Shown here in pieces: positions 8,945-18,932 of a stretch of DNA of 64,000 bases. Within the stretch, counting starts at the first letter, position 1; every line of letters begins with the position of its first letter. Below the pieces are notes generated by a model. The model saw nothing but the letters and a program-made list of their open reading frames with translations. It was not told where the DNA came from and made no database searches. The stretch covers positions 3,074,001-3,138,000 of the forward strand of contig NZ_CP083376.1 in NCBI RefSeq assembly GCF_020042665.1, in the 5' to 3' direction. Source of the DNA: Pseudoxanthomonas sp. X-1 (lineage in GTDB: Bacteria; Pseudomonadota; Gammaproteobacteria; Xanthomonadales; Xanthomonadaceae). Made by a program: the position numbers and the translations under genes.

Positions 8945-9808
8945 ATGGCGTTTCTTGATCAACACCCCGAGCTGGGGTATCCGGTGGTGGGCGCGCTTGG
9001 CCTGATGGTCGGCAGCTTCCTCAATGTGGTGATCCTGCGGCTGCCGCGGCGGCTGGAGTGGCAGTGGCGGCGCGATGCCACCGAGATCCTGGAGCAGCCT
9101 GACCTGTACGATCCACCGCCGCCGGGGATCGTGGTCGAGCCTTCGCATTGCCCGCACTGCAAGCACAAGCTGGCGTGGTTCGAGAACATTCCGCTGTTCA
9201 GCTGGCTGGCGCTGAGGGGCAAGTGTCGTTACTGCCACGCGCCGATTTCCGTGCAGTATCCGGCGGTCGAGCTGCTGGTCGGGCTGCTGGCGGTCACCTG
9301 CGTATGGCGCTTCGGCTTCGGCTGGCAGGGATTCGGGGCGGCGGTGTTGAGCTGCTTCCTGGTCGCGCTGTCGGGGATCGACCTGCGCACACGGCTGCTG
9401 CCCGATACGTTGACCTTGCCGCTGATGTGGCTGGGGCTGGTCGCCAGCCTGGAACATCTCTACATCCAGCCCAAGCCCGCGCTGTTGGGCGCGATGGCGG
9501 GCTACGTGTCGCTGTGGTCGGTCTGGTGGCTGTTCAAGCAGCTCACCGGCAAGGAGGGCATGGGCCACGGCGACTTCAAGCTGCTGGCGGCGATCGGGGC
9601 CTGGGTCGGGTTGCGCGGGATCCTGCCGGTGATCCTGTTCTCGTCGCTGATTGGCGCGGTGGTGGGTGCGGCTTGGCTGGCGACCAAGGGCCGCGATCGT
9701 TCGACCCAGATCCCGTTCGGACCTTACCTGGCCGTGGCCGGGTGGGTGGTGTTCTTTTGGGGCGACCAGATCATCGACGGGTATCTGCGGTTGTCGGGGA
9801 TGCGATAG
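8945..9808 (+). CDS. pilD: PilD prepilin peptidase / N-methyltransferase
   Basis: Aspartic membrane protease that removes the leader of PilA and other prepilins and methylates the new N terminus. 287 residues. The N-terminal helix (GALGLMVGSFLNVVILRLPRR) is followed by a cytoplasmic domain with two CxxC pairs (CPHC and CRYC), a zinc site of classical PilD. The catalytic Asp residues are in GIDLRTRLLPD and in GMGHGDFKLLAAIG. It is co-transcribed with pilC (three-base gap). In Xanthomonas coaE usually follows pilD; here a strong terminator ends the operon instead. Confidence 0.95.
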   Translation: MAFLDQHPELGYPVVGALGLMVGSFLNVVILRLPRRLEWQWRRDATEILEQPDLYDPPPPGIVVEPSHCPHCKHKLAWFENIPLFSWLALRGKCRYCHAPISVQYPAVELLVGLLAVTCVWRFGFGWQGFGAAVLSCFLVALSGIDLRTRLLPDTLTLPLMWLGLVASLEHLYIQPKPALLGAMAGYVSLWSVWWLFKQLTGKEGMGHGDFKLLAAIGAWVGLRGILPVILFSSLIGAVVGAAWLATKGRDRSTQIPFGPYLAVAGWVVFFWGDQIIDGYLRLSGMR

Positions 9809-9834
9809 CGCGACTTGTCCACGTCTTCGATACG

Positions 9835-9862
9835 AAAACGCCGGCTTGACGCCGGCGTTTTT
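9835..9862 (+). terminator. Rho-independent terminator after pilD
   Basis: An 11-base perfect stem (AAAACGCCGGC / GCCGGCGTTTT) with a five-base loop ends in a T-run. It lies 26 bases after the pilD stop. The A-rich left arm could also give a T-run on the minus strand, so the hairpin may work in both directions. Apart from it, the stretch 9809-10055 shows nothing recognisable. Confidence 0.9.
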
Positions 9863-10055
9863 GTTTGGCGAAGGCTGATGTGCCAGTGACGATGTCAGGG
9901 GAGCCATTGGATCCCCACCTGCACGGCGATGATGCCCTGAAGGGAGCAGAGCGCGGCCCGCCTCTGACCACCAGTTTTTGCAGGACGCGGCAGCGAGAGC
10001 GCAGTTACCGGCTAACCCAGGAATGGCGATTGTCGCCGCAAGTCACCGCCATGCC

Positions 10056-11060
10056 CTACCCCTTCCACTTCCCTAGCGCCGCCAGCCCATTCTCCTTCGC
10101 GCGCTCCAGCACGATGGCCTGGGCGGCGGAGAAGTTGCCGGTTGGATCCTGGGCCCAGTGGGCCAGCGCGGCCTGTTGCATGGCGCGGCCGTAGGAGAAG
10201 CTCAAGGGCCACGGCAGGTTGCCAAGGCGGTTCATCGCGTCCAGATGCGCGGTGGCGTCCTCGTCGGACTGGCCGCCGGAGAGGAAGACGATGCCGGGCA
10301 GGATCGCCGGCACGGTGCTCTTCAGGCACATCACGGTCGAGTCGGCGACTTCCTCGACGTCGGCCCGCTCCTCGCAGTCCTGTCCCGGCACGACCATCGA
10401 GGCCTTGAGCAGCGTGCCCTCCAGCAGCACGCCCTGATCGTGCAGCGCACCGAACAGCGAGCGCAGCATCGCCTCGGTGACCTCGTAGCAGACCTGAATG
10501 TCGTGGTCGCCGTCCATCAGCACTTCCGGCTCGACGATGGCGACCAGGCCCTGCTCCTGGCACAGCGCCGCGTAGCGGGCCAGGGCGTGGGCGTTGACCT
10601 CGATGCAGGTGCCGGAGGGGATGTCCTCGCCGATGGTGATCACCGCGCGCCACTTGGCGAAGCGCGCGCCCAGGGCGTAGTAGGCCTTGAGCCGGTCGCG
10701 CAGGCCGTCTAGGCCCTCGGTCACCAGTTCACCCGGGCAGCCGGCCAGGGGCGAGGTGCCCTTGTCGACCTTGATGCCGGGGATGAGGCCGTGGCTGGCC
10801 ATGTACTTGGGGAACGGGGTGCCGTCCTCGGTGCTCTGGCGCAGGGTCTCCTCGAACAGGATCGCGCCGGCGATGTGATCGCTCAGCCGGGGCGTGGTCA
10901 GCAGCAGCTCGCGATAGCGGCGGCGGCGCGCCTCGGTGTTCTCGATGCCGACCGCGGCGAAACGCTTGCCGATGGTGGCCGTGGATTCGTCGATGGCGAG
11001 GATGCCCTTGCCGGGGGCGACCAGCGCCTGCGCGGTTTCGGCGAGCGATTCGATGCTCAT
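10056..11060 (-). CDS. fba: Class I fructose-bisphosphate aldolase
   Basis: Cleaves fructose 1,6-bisphosphate to dihydroxyacetone phosphate and glyceraldehyde 3-phosphate through a Schiff base rather than a metal. 334 residues, close to eukaryote-like class I aldolases. Typical stretches are GKGILAIDESTATIGKRF at the N terminus, IPGIKVDKG (Schiff-base region helper Lys), IVEPEVLMDGDHD, and LLEGTLLKASMVVPG, which carries the Schiff-base Lys. The ATG at 11060 follows AGGAGCTCCA. It is the last gene of the minus-strand glycolytic cluster, 70 bases after pyk. Many bacteria have the class II enzyme instead, so the type is informative. Confidence 0.93.
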   Translation of the reverse strand: MSIESLAETAQALVAPGKGILAIDESTATIGKRFAAVGIENTEARRRRYRELLLTTPRLSDHIAGAILFEETLRQSTEDGTPFPKYMASHGLIPGIKVDKGTSPLAGCPGELVTEGLDGLRDRLKAYYALGARFAKWRAVITIGEDIPSGTCIEVNAHALARYAALCQEQGLVAIVEPEVLMDGDHDIQVCYEVTEAMLRSLFGALHDQGVLLEGTLLKASMVVPGQDCEERADVEEVADSTVMCLKSTVPAILPGIVFLSGGQSDEDATAHLDAMNRLGNLPWPLSFSYGRAMQQAALAHWAQDPTGNFSAAQAIVLERAKENGLAALGKWKG

Positions 11061-11130
11061 TGGAGCTCCTGGGGAACGCACTGCGAGGGGGCCGCAGTAT
11101 AGCGGCGCCCCCTCGCCGCCCAGGGGCGGC

Positions 11131-12600
11131 TTACAGCTCGCCCAGGCCGCTGGCGCGGCCGTCCTCGCCCACTTCCAGCAGGCGCAGGGTATTGGTGGCG
11201 CCGTGGGTCTCCATGTGCTCGCCACTGGTGAACACCACGCGGTCGCCCGGCCCCAGGGCGCCGGCCTTGACCAGCATCTGGATGCTCGCGCGGGCGGCCT
11301 CGCGCGGCACCATGCCGCGGCTGTCGAAGGCGATGGGATGGACGCCGCGCATCAGCGCCATGCGCCGCCGCGCGCCGCCGTGACGCGAGAAGGCGTACAC
11401 CGGCACGGTGGAACGGAACCGCGACAGGAAGCCCGCGGTACCGCCGGATTCACTCAGGGCCACCACGCCGCCCAGCTTGATGTGCTCGGACAGGAACATC
11501 GTGGCCATCGCGATGGCGTGGTCGGCGCGCTGCAGGTTGCGCTGGGCCGCCTCGAAATCGGTATCCATCGAGAACGAGCGTTCGGCGCCCACGCAGATGC
11601 GCGCCATCGCCTCCACCGCGCGCACCGGATAGGTGCCGGCGGCGGTCTCGGCCGAGAGCATCACCGCGTCGGTGCCGTCGATGACCGCATTGGCCACGTC
11701 CATGACCTCCGCGCGCGTGGGCAGCGGGCTCTCCACCATCGACTGCAGCATCTGGGTCGCGGTGATGACGACCTTGTTCTGTTCGATCGACTCGCGAATG
11801 ATCTGCTTCTGCAGCCCCGGCAGCTCGGCGTCGCCGATCTCCACGCCCAGATCGCCGCGCGCGACCATCACCACGTCGCTGGCGCCGACGATCTCCTTCA
11901 GGTTCTCGATGGCCTCGGTGCGCTCGATCTTGGACACCAGGAAGGCGTCGCTGCCGTGCTTGCGCGCCAGGCTCCGCGCTTCCTCCATGTCGGCCGCGTT
12001 GCGGCAGAAGGAGACGGCGATGAAGTCCACGCCGATGTCGGCGACGATGGCGATCAGCTCGCGGTCGCGGTCGCTCAGCGCGCCCAGCGACAGGCCGCCG
12101 CCCTGCTTGTTCAGGCCCTTGCGGTCGGACAGCACGCCGTCGTTGAGCACCTGGGTGACGATGCGCTCGCCTTCCACGGCGGTGACGCGCAGCTGCATCA
12201 TGCCGTCGTCGAGCAGCAGCACATCGCCGGGCGCCACGTCGCCTGGCAGGCCGAGGTAGCTCACGCCGACCTGGGTCTCGTCGCCGGCCGGCACGCCCTC
12301 GCGCGCGACCAGGTCGAAGCGCGCGCCGGTCTTCAGCTGCACCTTGCCCTGCGCGAAGCGCTCGATGCGGATCTTCGGACCCGGCAGATCGGCCAGGATG
12401 CCCACCTCCAGGCCCAGCTTGCTGGCGGCGCTGCGCACGGCTTCGGCGCGGTCGCGCTGGGCCGACGGGTCGCCATGGGAAAAGTTGAGACGCACCACGT
12501 TCACGCCGGCGCGCAGCAGATCCTCCAGCACGCCGGGCGGATCGGTGGCAGGGCCGAGCGTGGCCAGGATCTTGGTGCGGCGGGCGTTGGATTGGCTCAT
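11131..12600 (-). CDS. pyk: Pyruvate kinase
   Basis: Converts phosphoenolpyruvate and ADP to pyruvate and ATP. 489 residues. The N terminus MSQSNARRTKILATLGPATD contains the conserved TKI.ATLGPA strand. Further marks are VNVVRLNFSHGD, the catalytic Lys in FLVSKIERTEAIENL, the metal-binding MVARGDLGVEIG, and the effector-loop region MLSAETAAGTYPV. An upstream in-frame extension to 12726 lacks homology and a ribosome-binding site. It sits between the HAD phosphatase and the aldolase on the same strand. Confidence 0.95.
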   Translation of the reverse strand: MSQSNARRTKILATLGPATDPPGVLEDLLRAGVNVVRLNFSHGDPSAQRDRAEAVRSAASKLGLEVGILADLPGPKIRIERFAQGKVQLKTGARFDLVAREGVPAGDETQVGVSYLGLPGDVAPGDVLLLDDGMMQLRVTAVEGERIVTQVLNDGVLSDRKGLNKQGGGLSLGALSDRDRELIAIVADIGVDFIAVSFCRNAADMEEARSLARKHGSDAFLVSKIERTEAIENLKEIVGASDVVMVARGDLGVEIGDAELPGLQKQIIRESIEQNKVVITATQMLQSMVESPLPTRAEVMDVANAVIDGTDAVMLSAETAAGTYPVRAVEAMARICVGAERSFSMDTDFEAAQRNLQRADHAIAMATMFLSEHIKLGGVVALSESGGTAGFLSRFRSTVPVYAFSRHGGARRRMALMRGVHPIAFDSRGMVPREAARASIQMLVKAGALGPGDRVVFTSGEHMETHGATNTLRLLEVGEDGRASGLGEL

Positions 12601-12786
12601 GTCATAGGTCTCCGTCTTCGCCGTAAACGCTACCACAGGACTGGTGGTGGTCCGCTTCTGCGCTGCAGCAAACATCCACGCCGTCTCGCCCTGCTGCACC
12701 GGCGTTGCGCCAACTCCTTGATGCAAAAAGGGCTTTGGATCGGACCGCCAAGAACGCTTGGGACCGAAATGGATTTGTAATGGTAT

Positions 12787-13449
12787 TCAACCGCGCGGCA
12801 GCACGACGCCGAGCACGTCAGCCAGCGCCGACGGCGTCCCGACCACCTGCCCGGCGCCGGCCGCGAGCAGTTCGTCGCGTTCGCCGAAGCCCCACAGCAC
12901 GCCGATGCTGCGCATCGCGTGGGCCGCGGCGCCTTCGATGTCCATGCGGCGGTCGCCGATCATCACGCACTCGCCGGCCTGCCCCTGCAGCCGCGCCAGC
13001 GCCTCGGCGATCAGGTCGGGCTTGAAGCGGCGCGTCCCGTCGTCGCTGGCGCCGACGATTTCCTCGAAGGCCGCGCCGAACGGCAATGCACCCAGGATGC
13101 GCCGCGCCGCGCGCTCGTTCTTCGAGGTCACCACCGCCAGTCGATGGCCGGCCTGCGCCAGTGCCTCGATCAGCTCAGGAATGCCGGGATATACCGTCAG
13201 CTCAGTCCAGCCCAGCGTGTCGTAACGCTGCCGGTAGAGCGCAAGCGCCTGCGTCACCCGCGTCTCGTCGCCGAAGGCGGCCTGGAAGCTGTCGCGCATC
13301 GGCGGGCCGATCCATGCGCGCAGCGCCTCGCGCGGCGGCACGGGCTGGCGCAGCGCCTCGAACACATGCGCGATGCCGTTGACGATGCCGGGCTCGGAAT
13401 CGACCAGCGTGCCGTCCAGGTCGAAGAACAGGGTAGGAAGAAATGCCAT
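12787..13449 (-). CDS. HAD-family phosphatase, phosphoglycolate phosphatase-like
   Basis: 220 residues with all four haloacid dehalogenase motifs: FFDLDGTLVDSE (nucleophile Asp), VVTSKN (motif II), the Lys in RRFKPDLI, and MIGDRRMDIEGA (motif IV, metal Asp). A helical cap lies between motifs I and II, as in Gph/PGP subfamily proteins. The ATG at 13449 follows GAGG; a TTG 18 bases earlier is less likely. The placement between pgk and pyk suggests removal of a phosphorylated by-product, but the substrate is not shown by sequence. A pyrophosphatase or a sugar-phosphate phosphatase is possible. Confidence 0.82.
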   Translation of the reverse strand: MAFLPTLFFDLDGTLVDSEPGIVNGIAHVFEALRQPVPPREALRAWIGPPMRDSFQAAFGDETRVTQALALYRQRYDTLGWTELTVYPGIPELIEALAQAGHRLAVVTSKNERAARRILGALPFGAAFEEIVGASDDGTRRFKPDLIAEALARLQGQAGECVMIGDRRMDIEGAAAHAMRSIGVLWGFGERDELLAAGAGQVVGTPSALADVLGVVLPRG

Positions 13450-13474
13450 GCGGACCTCGTGATGCAAACCAAAG

Positions 13475-13500
13475 AAGCCCGGCTTTTCAGGGCCGGGCTT
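13475..13500 (-). terminator. Hairpin terminator after pgk
   Basis: Nine-base perfect arms AAGCCCGGC / GCCGGGCTT with an eight-base loop lie between the pgk stop and the HAD gene start on the minus strand. The tail on that strand is CTTTGGTTT, a weak T-run, so read-through into the HAD gene is likely. Confidence 0.6.
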
Positions 13501-13530
13501 TGCAGGAACGGCGCGAACGCGGCGAGGCGA

Positions 13531-14706
13531 TCAGCGGCCGCGCGCTTCCAGCGCCGCGACCGCCGGCAGCGTCTTGCCTTCCAGGAACTCCAGGAACGCG
13601 CCGCCGCCGGTGGAGATGTAGGACACGTCCTTGGCGATGCCGTACTTGTCCACGGCCGCGAGCGTGTCGCCGCCGCCGGCGATGGAGAAGGCCGGCGAGG
13701 CGGCGATCGCGCGCGCCAGGGTCTCGGTGCCCTTGCCGAAGGCGTCGAACTCGAACACGCCGACCGGGCCGTTCCACACCACGGTGCCGGCCTTGGCGAT
13801 CAGCGCGGCGTAGGCCTGGGCGGTGTCCGGGCCGATGTCCAGGATCAGGTCATCGGCCTCGACCTTGTCGACCGGCTTCACCGTGGCGGCGGCGTCGGGC
13901 AGGAACTGCTTGGCCACCACCACGTCAGTCGGCAGCGGGATCTCGGCGCCGCGCGCCTTGGCGTCGGCGACGATCTGCTTGGCCGTGCCGATCAGGTCCG
14001 GCTCGCACAGCGACTTGCCGACGCTGTCGCCCGCCGCGGCGATGAAGGTGTTGGCGATGCCGCCGCCGACGATGAGCTGGTCGACCTTGCCGACCAGGTT
14101 GGACAGCAGCTCGAGCTTGGTCGAGACCTTGCTGCCGGCGACGATGGCCAGCAGCGGCTTGGCCGGGTTGTCCAGCGCCTTGCCCAGCGCGTCCAGCTCG
14201 GCCATCAGCAGCGGGCCGCCGGCGGCGACCGGCGCGTACTTGATCACGCCATGGGTGGAGGCCTGCGCGCGATGCGCGGTACCGAAGGCATCCATGACGA
14301 ACACGTCGCACAGCGCGGCGTACTTCTTCGACAGCGCCTCGTCGTCCTTGGCCTCGCCCACGTTCATGCGGCAGTTCTCCAGCAGCACGACCTGGCCGGG
14401 CTGGACCTCCACGCCGTCGACCCAGTCGCGCACCAGTTCGACCTTGACGCCCAGCAGGGCGGTCAGGCGCTCGGCCACCGGCGCCAGCGAATCCTCCTCG
14501 CTCCAGGTGCCTTCTTTCGGCCGACCCAGGTGCGAGGTGACCATCACCGCGGCACCCTGCTCCAGCGCGGCCTTGAGGGTCGGCACCGAAGCGGTGATGC
14601 GCTGCTCGGAGGTGATCTGGCCGTTCTCGATCGGGACGTTGAGATCCTGCCGGATCAGCACGCGCTTGCCGGACAGGTCGAGGTCGCTCATGCGGACGAT
14701 GGTCAT
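13531..14706 (-). CDS. pgk: Phosphoglycerate kinase
   Basis: Transfers phosphate from 1,3-bisphosphoglycerate to ADP. 391 residues, the usual length. The N terminus holds the substrate signature [13 protein letters not shown] and later SHLGRPKEG. The nucleotide-binding C-terminal domain shows [29 protein letters not shown] and [16 protein letters not shown]. The ATG at 14706 is kept because MTIVRM before SDLDLSGKR is typical of the xanthomonad protein. It is preceded by a 342-base gap, which probably carries its promoter. Confidence 0.96.
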   Translation of the reverse strand: MTIVRMSDLDLSGKRVLIRQDLNVPIENGQITSEQRITASVPTLKAALEQGAAVMVTSHLGRPKEGTWSEEDSLAPVAERLTALLGVKVELVRDWVDGVEVQPGQVVLLENCRMNVGEAKDDEALSKKYAALCDVFVMDAFGTAHRAQASTHGVIKYAPVAAGGPLLMAELDALGKALDNPAKPLLAIVAGSKVSTKLELLSNLVGKVDQLIVGGGIANTFIAAAGDSVGKSLCEPDLIGTAKQIVADAKARGAEIPLPTDVVVAKQFLPDAAATVKPVDKVEADDLILDIGPDTAQAYAALIAKAGTVVWNGPVGVFEFDAFGKGTETLARAIAASPAFSIAGGGDTLAAVDKYGIAKDVSYISTGGGAFLEFLEGKTLPAVAALEARGR

Positions 14707-15048
14707 GCTTGGGTCCTGTACAGGGGGAAGATCAGACCCCCATTGTCCGCGCTGTGGGACGGAGCGGCAAACCTGGCGCTCGAATTCCGGAGCGTATCGG
14801 GAAGATCGCGTTGGCGATCACCAGGCCCCAGATCGCGAACCAATACTGCGAGGCTTGCTGGACTTGCGCGCCCGTTCAATGGTGGTCAACAACCTGCCCT
14901 TGATTCCCGAAGGGACCAGAGATCGATCGACGGACTTCGCCCATCAGGCTCGACCTGGCCGAGCGCGTCTCTTCGGATCGTCGATCCAAACGAAGAACCC
15001 CGCGCTTTTGGCGCGGGGCTCGGAGTGCAAGCTGCGGGAGGCCCCGCC
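14707..15048. other. Gap between pgk and the exported BamE-like gene
   Basis: 342 bases without a convincing gene. It should contain the pgk promoter. A small dyad (GATCGC GTTG GCGATC) lies near 14805, and the terminator hairpin of the upstream gene lies at 14998-15018. I see no clear promoter boxes and no RNA gene. Confidence 0.5.
14998..15018 (-). terminator. Terminator of the exported BamE-like gene
   Basis: Eight-base perfect arms CCCCGCGC / GCGCGGGG with a five-base loop lie 30 bases after the stop at 15049. On the minus strand the hairpin is followed by TTCTTCGTTT. Confidence 0.7.
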
Positions 15049-15561
15049 TTACTCCATGTCGAACGAGGTCACCACGCCGCCCTGCAGCTGGATGGTCAGC
15101 CGCGAGGCACCATCGGACTCGGCCGACGCATCGGCGTCGGTGCCCGCGCGCGCGGACAGCCGGTCGGCGGCGTTGGCGCTGCGCTGCGCGCGATAGCTGT
15201 TGGACGCCACCTCGCCGCCGACATTCTTGCCGGTCAGGTCGGAGACATCGCCCAGCACACCACGCAGCGAGCCCACCATCTTGCCGAAGCCCGATCCGGC
15301 CGAGGCCGCCGGCTTCTTGGCCGCGCCCTTGACGTAGACGTAGGTCTCCGAGGCACCGCCGGAAGAACTCAGCTTGGCCTTCTTCGAGGTCGGCTCGCCG
15401 AAACTCTCCAGGACCTGGGCCTTGGTTGTCTTGCCGGCCACCAGGTGCCCCTGCACGTAATCGATGTCGAAGATGTTCGCCGTCTGCGCCCAGGCGCCCG
15501 GAGCCATCAACGCCGCGGCCACCACCACCAGACCGCACCCAAACCACTGCTTGATCTTCAT
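15049..15561 (-). CDS. Exported protein with a BamE/SmpA-like segment
   Basis: 170 residues. A clear Sec signal peptide (MKIKQWFGCGLVVVAAALMAPGAWAQ) is followed by VQGHLVAGKTTKAQVLESFGEPT, a pattern found in BamE/SmpA/OmlA and related outer-membrane or periplasmic proteins. The rest is Ser/Ala/Gly-rich with a basic segment. There is no lipobox, so it is not BamE itself. The frame stays open to 15975 without a ribosome-binding site, and the start is set by the signal peptide. It lies between gapA and pgk with its own terminator. Function unknown. Confidence 0.75.
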   Translation of the reverse strand: MKIKQWFGCGLVVVAAALMAPGAWAQTANIFDIDYVQGHLVAGKTTKAQVLESFGEPTSKKAKLSSSGGASETYVYVKGAAKKPAASAGSGFGKMVGSLRGVLGDVSDLTGKNVGGEVASNSYRAQRSANAADRLSARAGTDADASAESDGASRLTIQLQGGVVTSFDME

Positions 15562-15810
15562 GAAACGCCTACCCCTTGAGTGAAATACGCTTCCCTGCCC
15601 CACGGCTTGGACCGCTGGACGATCAGCGGGAGATTCATACCACGACATTCTTTCCGAAAAAAGAGACCCGCACCACCACTTGCGCCCGCCCCCGCGCAGA
15701 TGGCCCTGGCCGATGGGACGCCATGTCCTCATGACGGCACCAAAACAAAGAAGGCCCGATGGTGCCCTTGCGCTTTTGACGGGCTCGGACTGGAACGACG
15801 GACCGAACCC

Positions 15811-15837
15811 GCCGCTCCCGCCGAGGGCGGGAGCGGC
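15811..15837. terminator. Perfect GC hairpin 3' of gapA
   Basis: Twelve-base perfect arms GCCGCTCCCGCC / GGCGGGAGCGGC with a GAG loop lie 20 bases after the gapA stop. No T-run follows on either strand, so it may be a transcript-end stabiliser or a REP-type element rather than a true intrinsic terminator. The rest of 15562-15856 holds nothing I recognise. Confidence 0.5.
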
Positions 15838-15856
15838 GACATGGGTCTTGAGGCGC

Positions 15857-16915
<1,059 letters not shown>

Positions 16916-16968
16916 TCAGCATTCTAGCAGCGCGCCCCGTTGCCGCCGGGTCGTGGTGTACCGGGCAT

Positions 16969-16984
16969 TTGGAATCGATTCCAA
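16969..16984. promoter_or_regulatory. 16-base palindrome in the gapA-ompW control region
   Basis: TTGGAATCGATTCCAA is a perfect palindrome with a central CG, 108 bases upstream of gapA and 97 bases upstream of ompW. The form TGNNANCGNTNNCA resembles operators of the LacI/GalR/CcpA family. No such regulator is encoded in this window. The assignment to a family is inference. Confidence 0.45.
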
Positions 16985-17004
16985 GGCGGCATCGCCCCGC
17001 GATT

Positions 17005-17026
17005 CGCCTTGATCCGGATCAAGGCG
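17005..17026 (+). promoter_or_regulatory. FNR/CRP-FNR-type box upstream of ompW
   Basis: The core TTGATCCGGATCAA (17009-17022) matches the FNR/Anr consensus TTGAT-N4-ATCAA exactly and sits in a 22-base perfect palindrome. Its centre is 65 bases before the ompW ATG, compatible with activation from about -41 and a short leader. ompW of E. coli is known to respond to FNR and oxygen, which supports the reading. Confidence 0.7.
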
Positions 17027-17080
17027 CGCGCCCGGACCGGGGCCGAGCATGTGCGCCACACACACCGGAGAGTCATCGTC

Positions 17081-17704
17081 ATGCGCAAGTCCCTCACCCC
17101 CTGCCTGATCGCCCTGGCCCTGGGCGGCATCTCGGTCCAGGCCGCCGCCCAGTCGCGCGGCGACTTCACCGTCGGCGTCGGCATCCACCAGGTCAATCCG
17201 AAGTCGGACAACGGCAAGCTGGCCGGCGGCGCGCTGCCGGTCAGCGTGGACAGCAGCACCCGCCCCAGCGTCACCGGCGAGTATTTCGTGGCCGACAACC
17301 TGGGCATCGAGGTACTGGCCGCCTGGCCGTTCCAGCACGACATCAACATCAAGGGCCTGGGCAAGGTCGGCACCACCAAGCAGCTGCCGCCGGTGGTGTC
17401 GCTGCAGTACCACTTCAACCACGCCGGCAAGGTGTCGCCCTTCGTGGGCCTCGGCGTGAACTACACCAAGTTCTTCAGCACCGACGCCAAGGGCGCCCTG
17501 GCCGGCAGCGACCTGGACCTGGGCGACTCCTGGGGTCTGGCCGCGCACGCCGGCCTGGACTTCGCGCTGAGCGCGCGCAGCGCCCTGCGCGTGGACGTGC
17601 GCTGGGCCGACATCGACACCAAGGTCAAGCTCAACGGGGCCAAGCTGGGCACGGCCAACATCGATCCGATGGTCTACGGCGCCGCCTGGGTCTATCGCTT
17701 CTGA
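17081..17704 (+). CDS. ompW: OmpW-family outer membrane protein
   Basis: Small eight-stranded beta-barrel of the outer membrane. 207 residues: a signal peptide (MRKSLTPCLIALALGGISVQAAAQ), then family stretches TVGVGIHQVNPKSDNGKL, YFVADNLGIEVLAAWPFQHDI, LPPVVSLQYHF, VSPFVGLGVNYTKFF and a C-terminal Phe (WVYRF), the outer-membrane sorting signal. The start at 17081 follows CCGGAG; the longer in-frame extension has no signal sequence. It is preceded by a perfect FNR-type box, suggesting induction at low oxygen. Confidence 0.93.
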   Translation: MRKSLTPCLIALALGGISVQAAAQSRGDFTVGVGIHQVNPKSDNGKLAGGALPVSVDSSTRPSVTGEYFVADNLGIEVLAAWPFQHDINIKGLGKVGTTKQLPPVVSLQYHFNHAGKVSPFVGLGVNYTKFFSTDAKGALAGSDLDLGDSWGLAAHAGLDFALSARSALRVDVRWADIDTKVKLNGAKLGTANIDPMVYGAAWVYRF

Positions 17705-17923
17705 GCAGACGCGACGCGCGCGCCCGCGATGGACGTGCGCGCATGCCGGATGGGGACCGGCCGGGATGGCCGGGTGTCCTGCCGCCACGGAAGGCGGTTC
17801 TCGGCGCATGACGCGCGGCGACGCTGGCCGTCAGTGCGCGACGCCACGGCGCACGCGTGACATCGAGCCGGCGCCGGCACGCGGGTATCATCCGCGGCTC
17901 GTGTGTCGAAAGCCGGATGTCGC

Positions 17924-18754
17924 GTGTTGAAGATTCCGTTCGTGCGGCCGGTGGCCGCGTTGCTGTCCCTGAGCCTGCTGGCCTGCCCATCCTCCGCCTT
18001 CGCCTGGGGCCGCACCGGCCACCGGCTGGTGGCCGAACTGGCAGCGCCCGACCTCACCGCGCAGGCACGCGCGCAGATCGACGCCCTGCTGGCGCTGGAA
18101 CCCGGCGCGACGCTGCCCGGCATCGCCAGCTGGCCCGACGAACTGCGCGAATCCGACCCGGACCTGGGCAAGCGCACCGCCGCTTGGCACTACGTCAACC
18201 TGGGCGAGGACGACTGCCATTACGACCCGCCGCGCGACTGCCGCGACGGCAACTGCTCGGTCGCCGCGCTCACCGTGCAGACCAAGGTACTGGCCGACCG
18301 CAACGCGCCGGCGGCCGCGCGCCTGCAGGCGCTGAAGTTCGTCGTGCATCTGGTCGGCGACGCCCACCAGCCGCTGCATGCCGGCTTCGCCCGCGACAAG
18401 GGCGGCAATACCGTGCAGGTCAACGTGGATGGCCAGGGCAGCAACCTGCATTCGCTGTGGGACAGCGGCCTGCTGCGCCACACCGGCCTGGACGAGGACG
18501 CGCTGCTGGCGCAGATCCGTGCCCTGCCCCGGCCCGCGCCGGGTGCGGGCGCCGGCTTCCCGCCGGACGCGAGCTCATGGGCCGAAGCGTCCTGCCGCAT
18601 CGTCCGTTCGCCAGGGTTCTACCCGGCCCGGGCCAAGCTGGACCCGGCTTACTTCGCCACCTGGACGCCGGTGGCCGAGCAGCAGCTGCGCCTGGCCGGC
18701 GTGCGCCTGGCGGCCGTGCTGAATGCGGCGCTGGGGCAGACCCAGGGCGGCTGA
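17924..18754 (+). CDS. S1/P1-type single-strand-specific nuclease, exported
   Basis: Zinc-dependent nuclease that cleaves single-stranded nucleic acid and removes 3' phosphates. 276 residues from this start. A signal peptide ends ...SSAFA, so the mature protein begins WGRTGHR; the N-terminal Trp and the His of WGRTGH are zinc ligands in this family. Other ligand motifs are WHYVNL, HLVGDAHQPLHAG and GNTVQVNV...NLHSLWDSGL. There is no ATG in the region; GTG at 17924 is chosen (GTG 17903 and TTG 17927 are alternatives) and no clear ribosome-binding site decides. Likely role: nutrient scavenging outside the cytoplasm. Confidence 0.88.
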   Translation: MLKIPFVRPVAALLSLSLLACPSSAFAWGRTGHRLVAELAAPDLTAQARAQIDALLALEPGATLPGIASWPDELRESDPDLGKRTAAWHYVNLGEDDCHYDPPRDCRDGNCSVAALTVQTKVLADRNAPAAARLQALKFVVHLVGDAHQPLHAGFARDKGGNTVQVNVDGQGSNLHSLWDSGLLRHTGLDEDALLAQIRALPRPAPGAGAGFPPDASSWAEASCRIVRSPGFYPARAKLDPAYFATWTPVAEQQLRLAGVRLAAVLNAALGQTQGG

Positions 18755-18932
18755 CGAAGGCCACCTGTCGCGGCCTGCGACGCGCTGGGCCCTGGACGCA
18801 ACGGGTGAGGGTTGCTCTCTGCCTCAGCCACTCGGCGCTTCCCGATGATCCCCACCTCCCTCGCGCAGCGCTGGAAGTGGAGGAATGCTTTTCGCGGCGC
18901 TCACGGCAACGGCAACAACCAACCCCTCCCCC

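Noticed and set aside
10936..12780. A 614-codon plus-strand frame over the pyruvate kinase gene
   Set aside because: Antisense shadow; the minus strand encodes a complete pyruvate kinase.
12919..15579. An 886-codon plus-strand frame over pgk and neighbours
   Set aside because: Antisense to pgk and the HAD gene; no recognisable domain.
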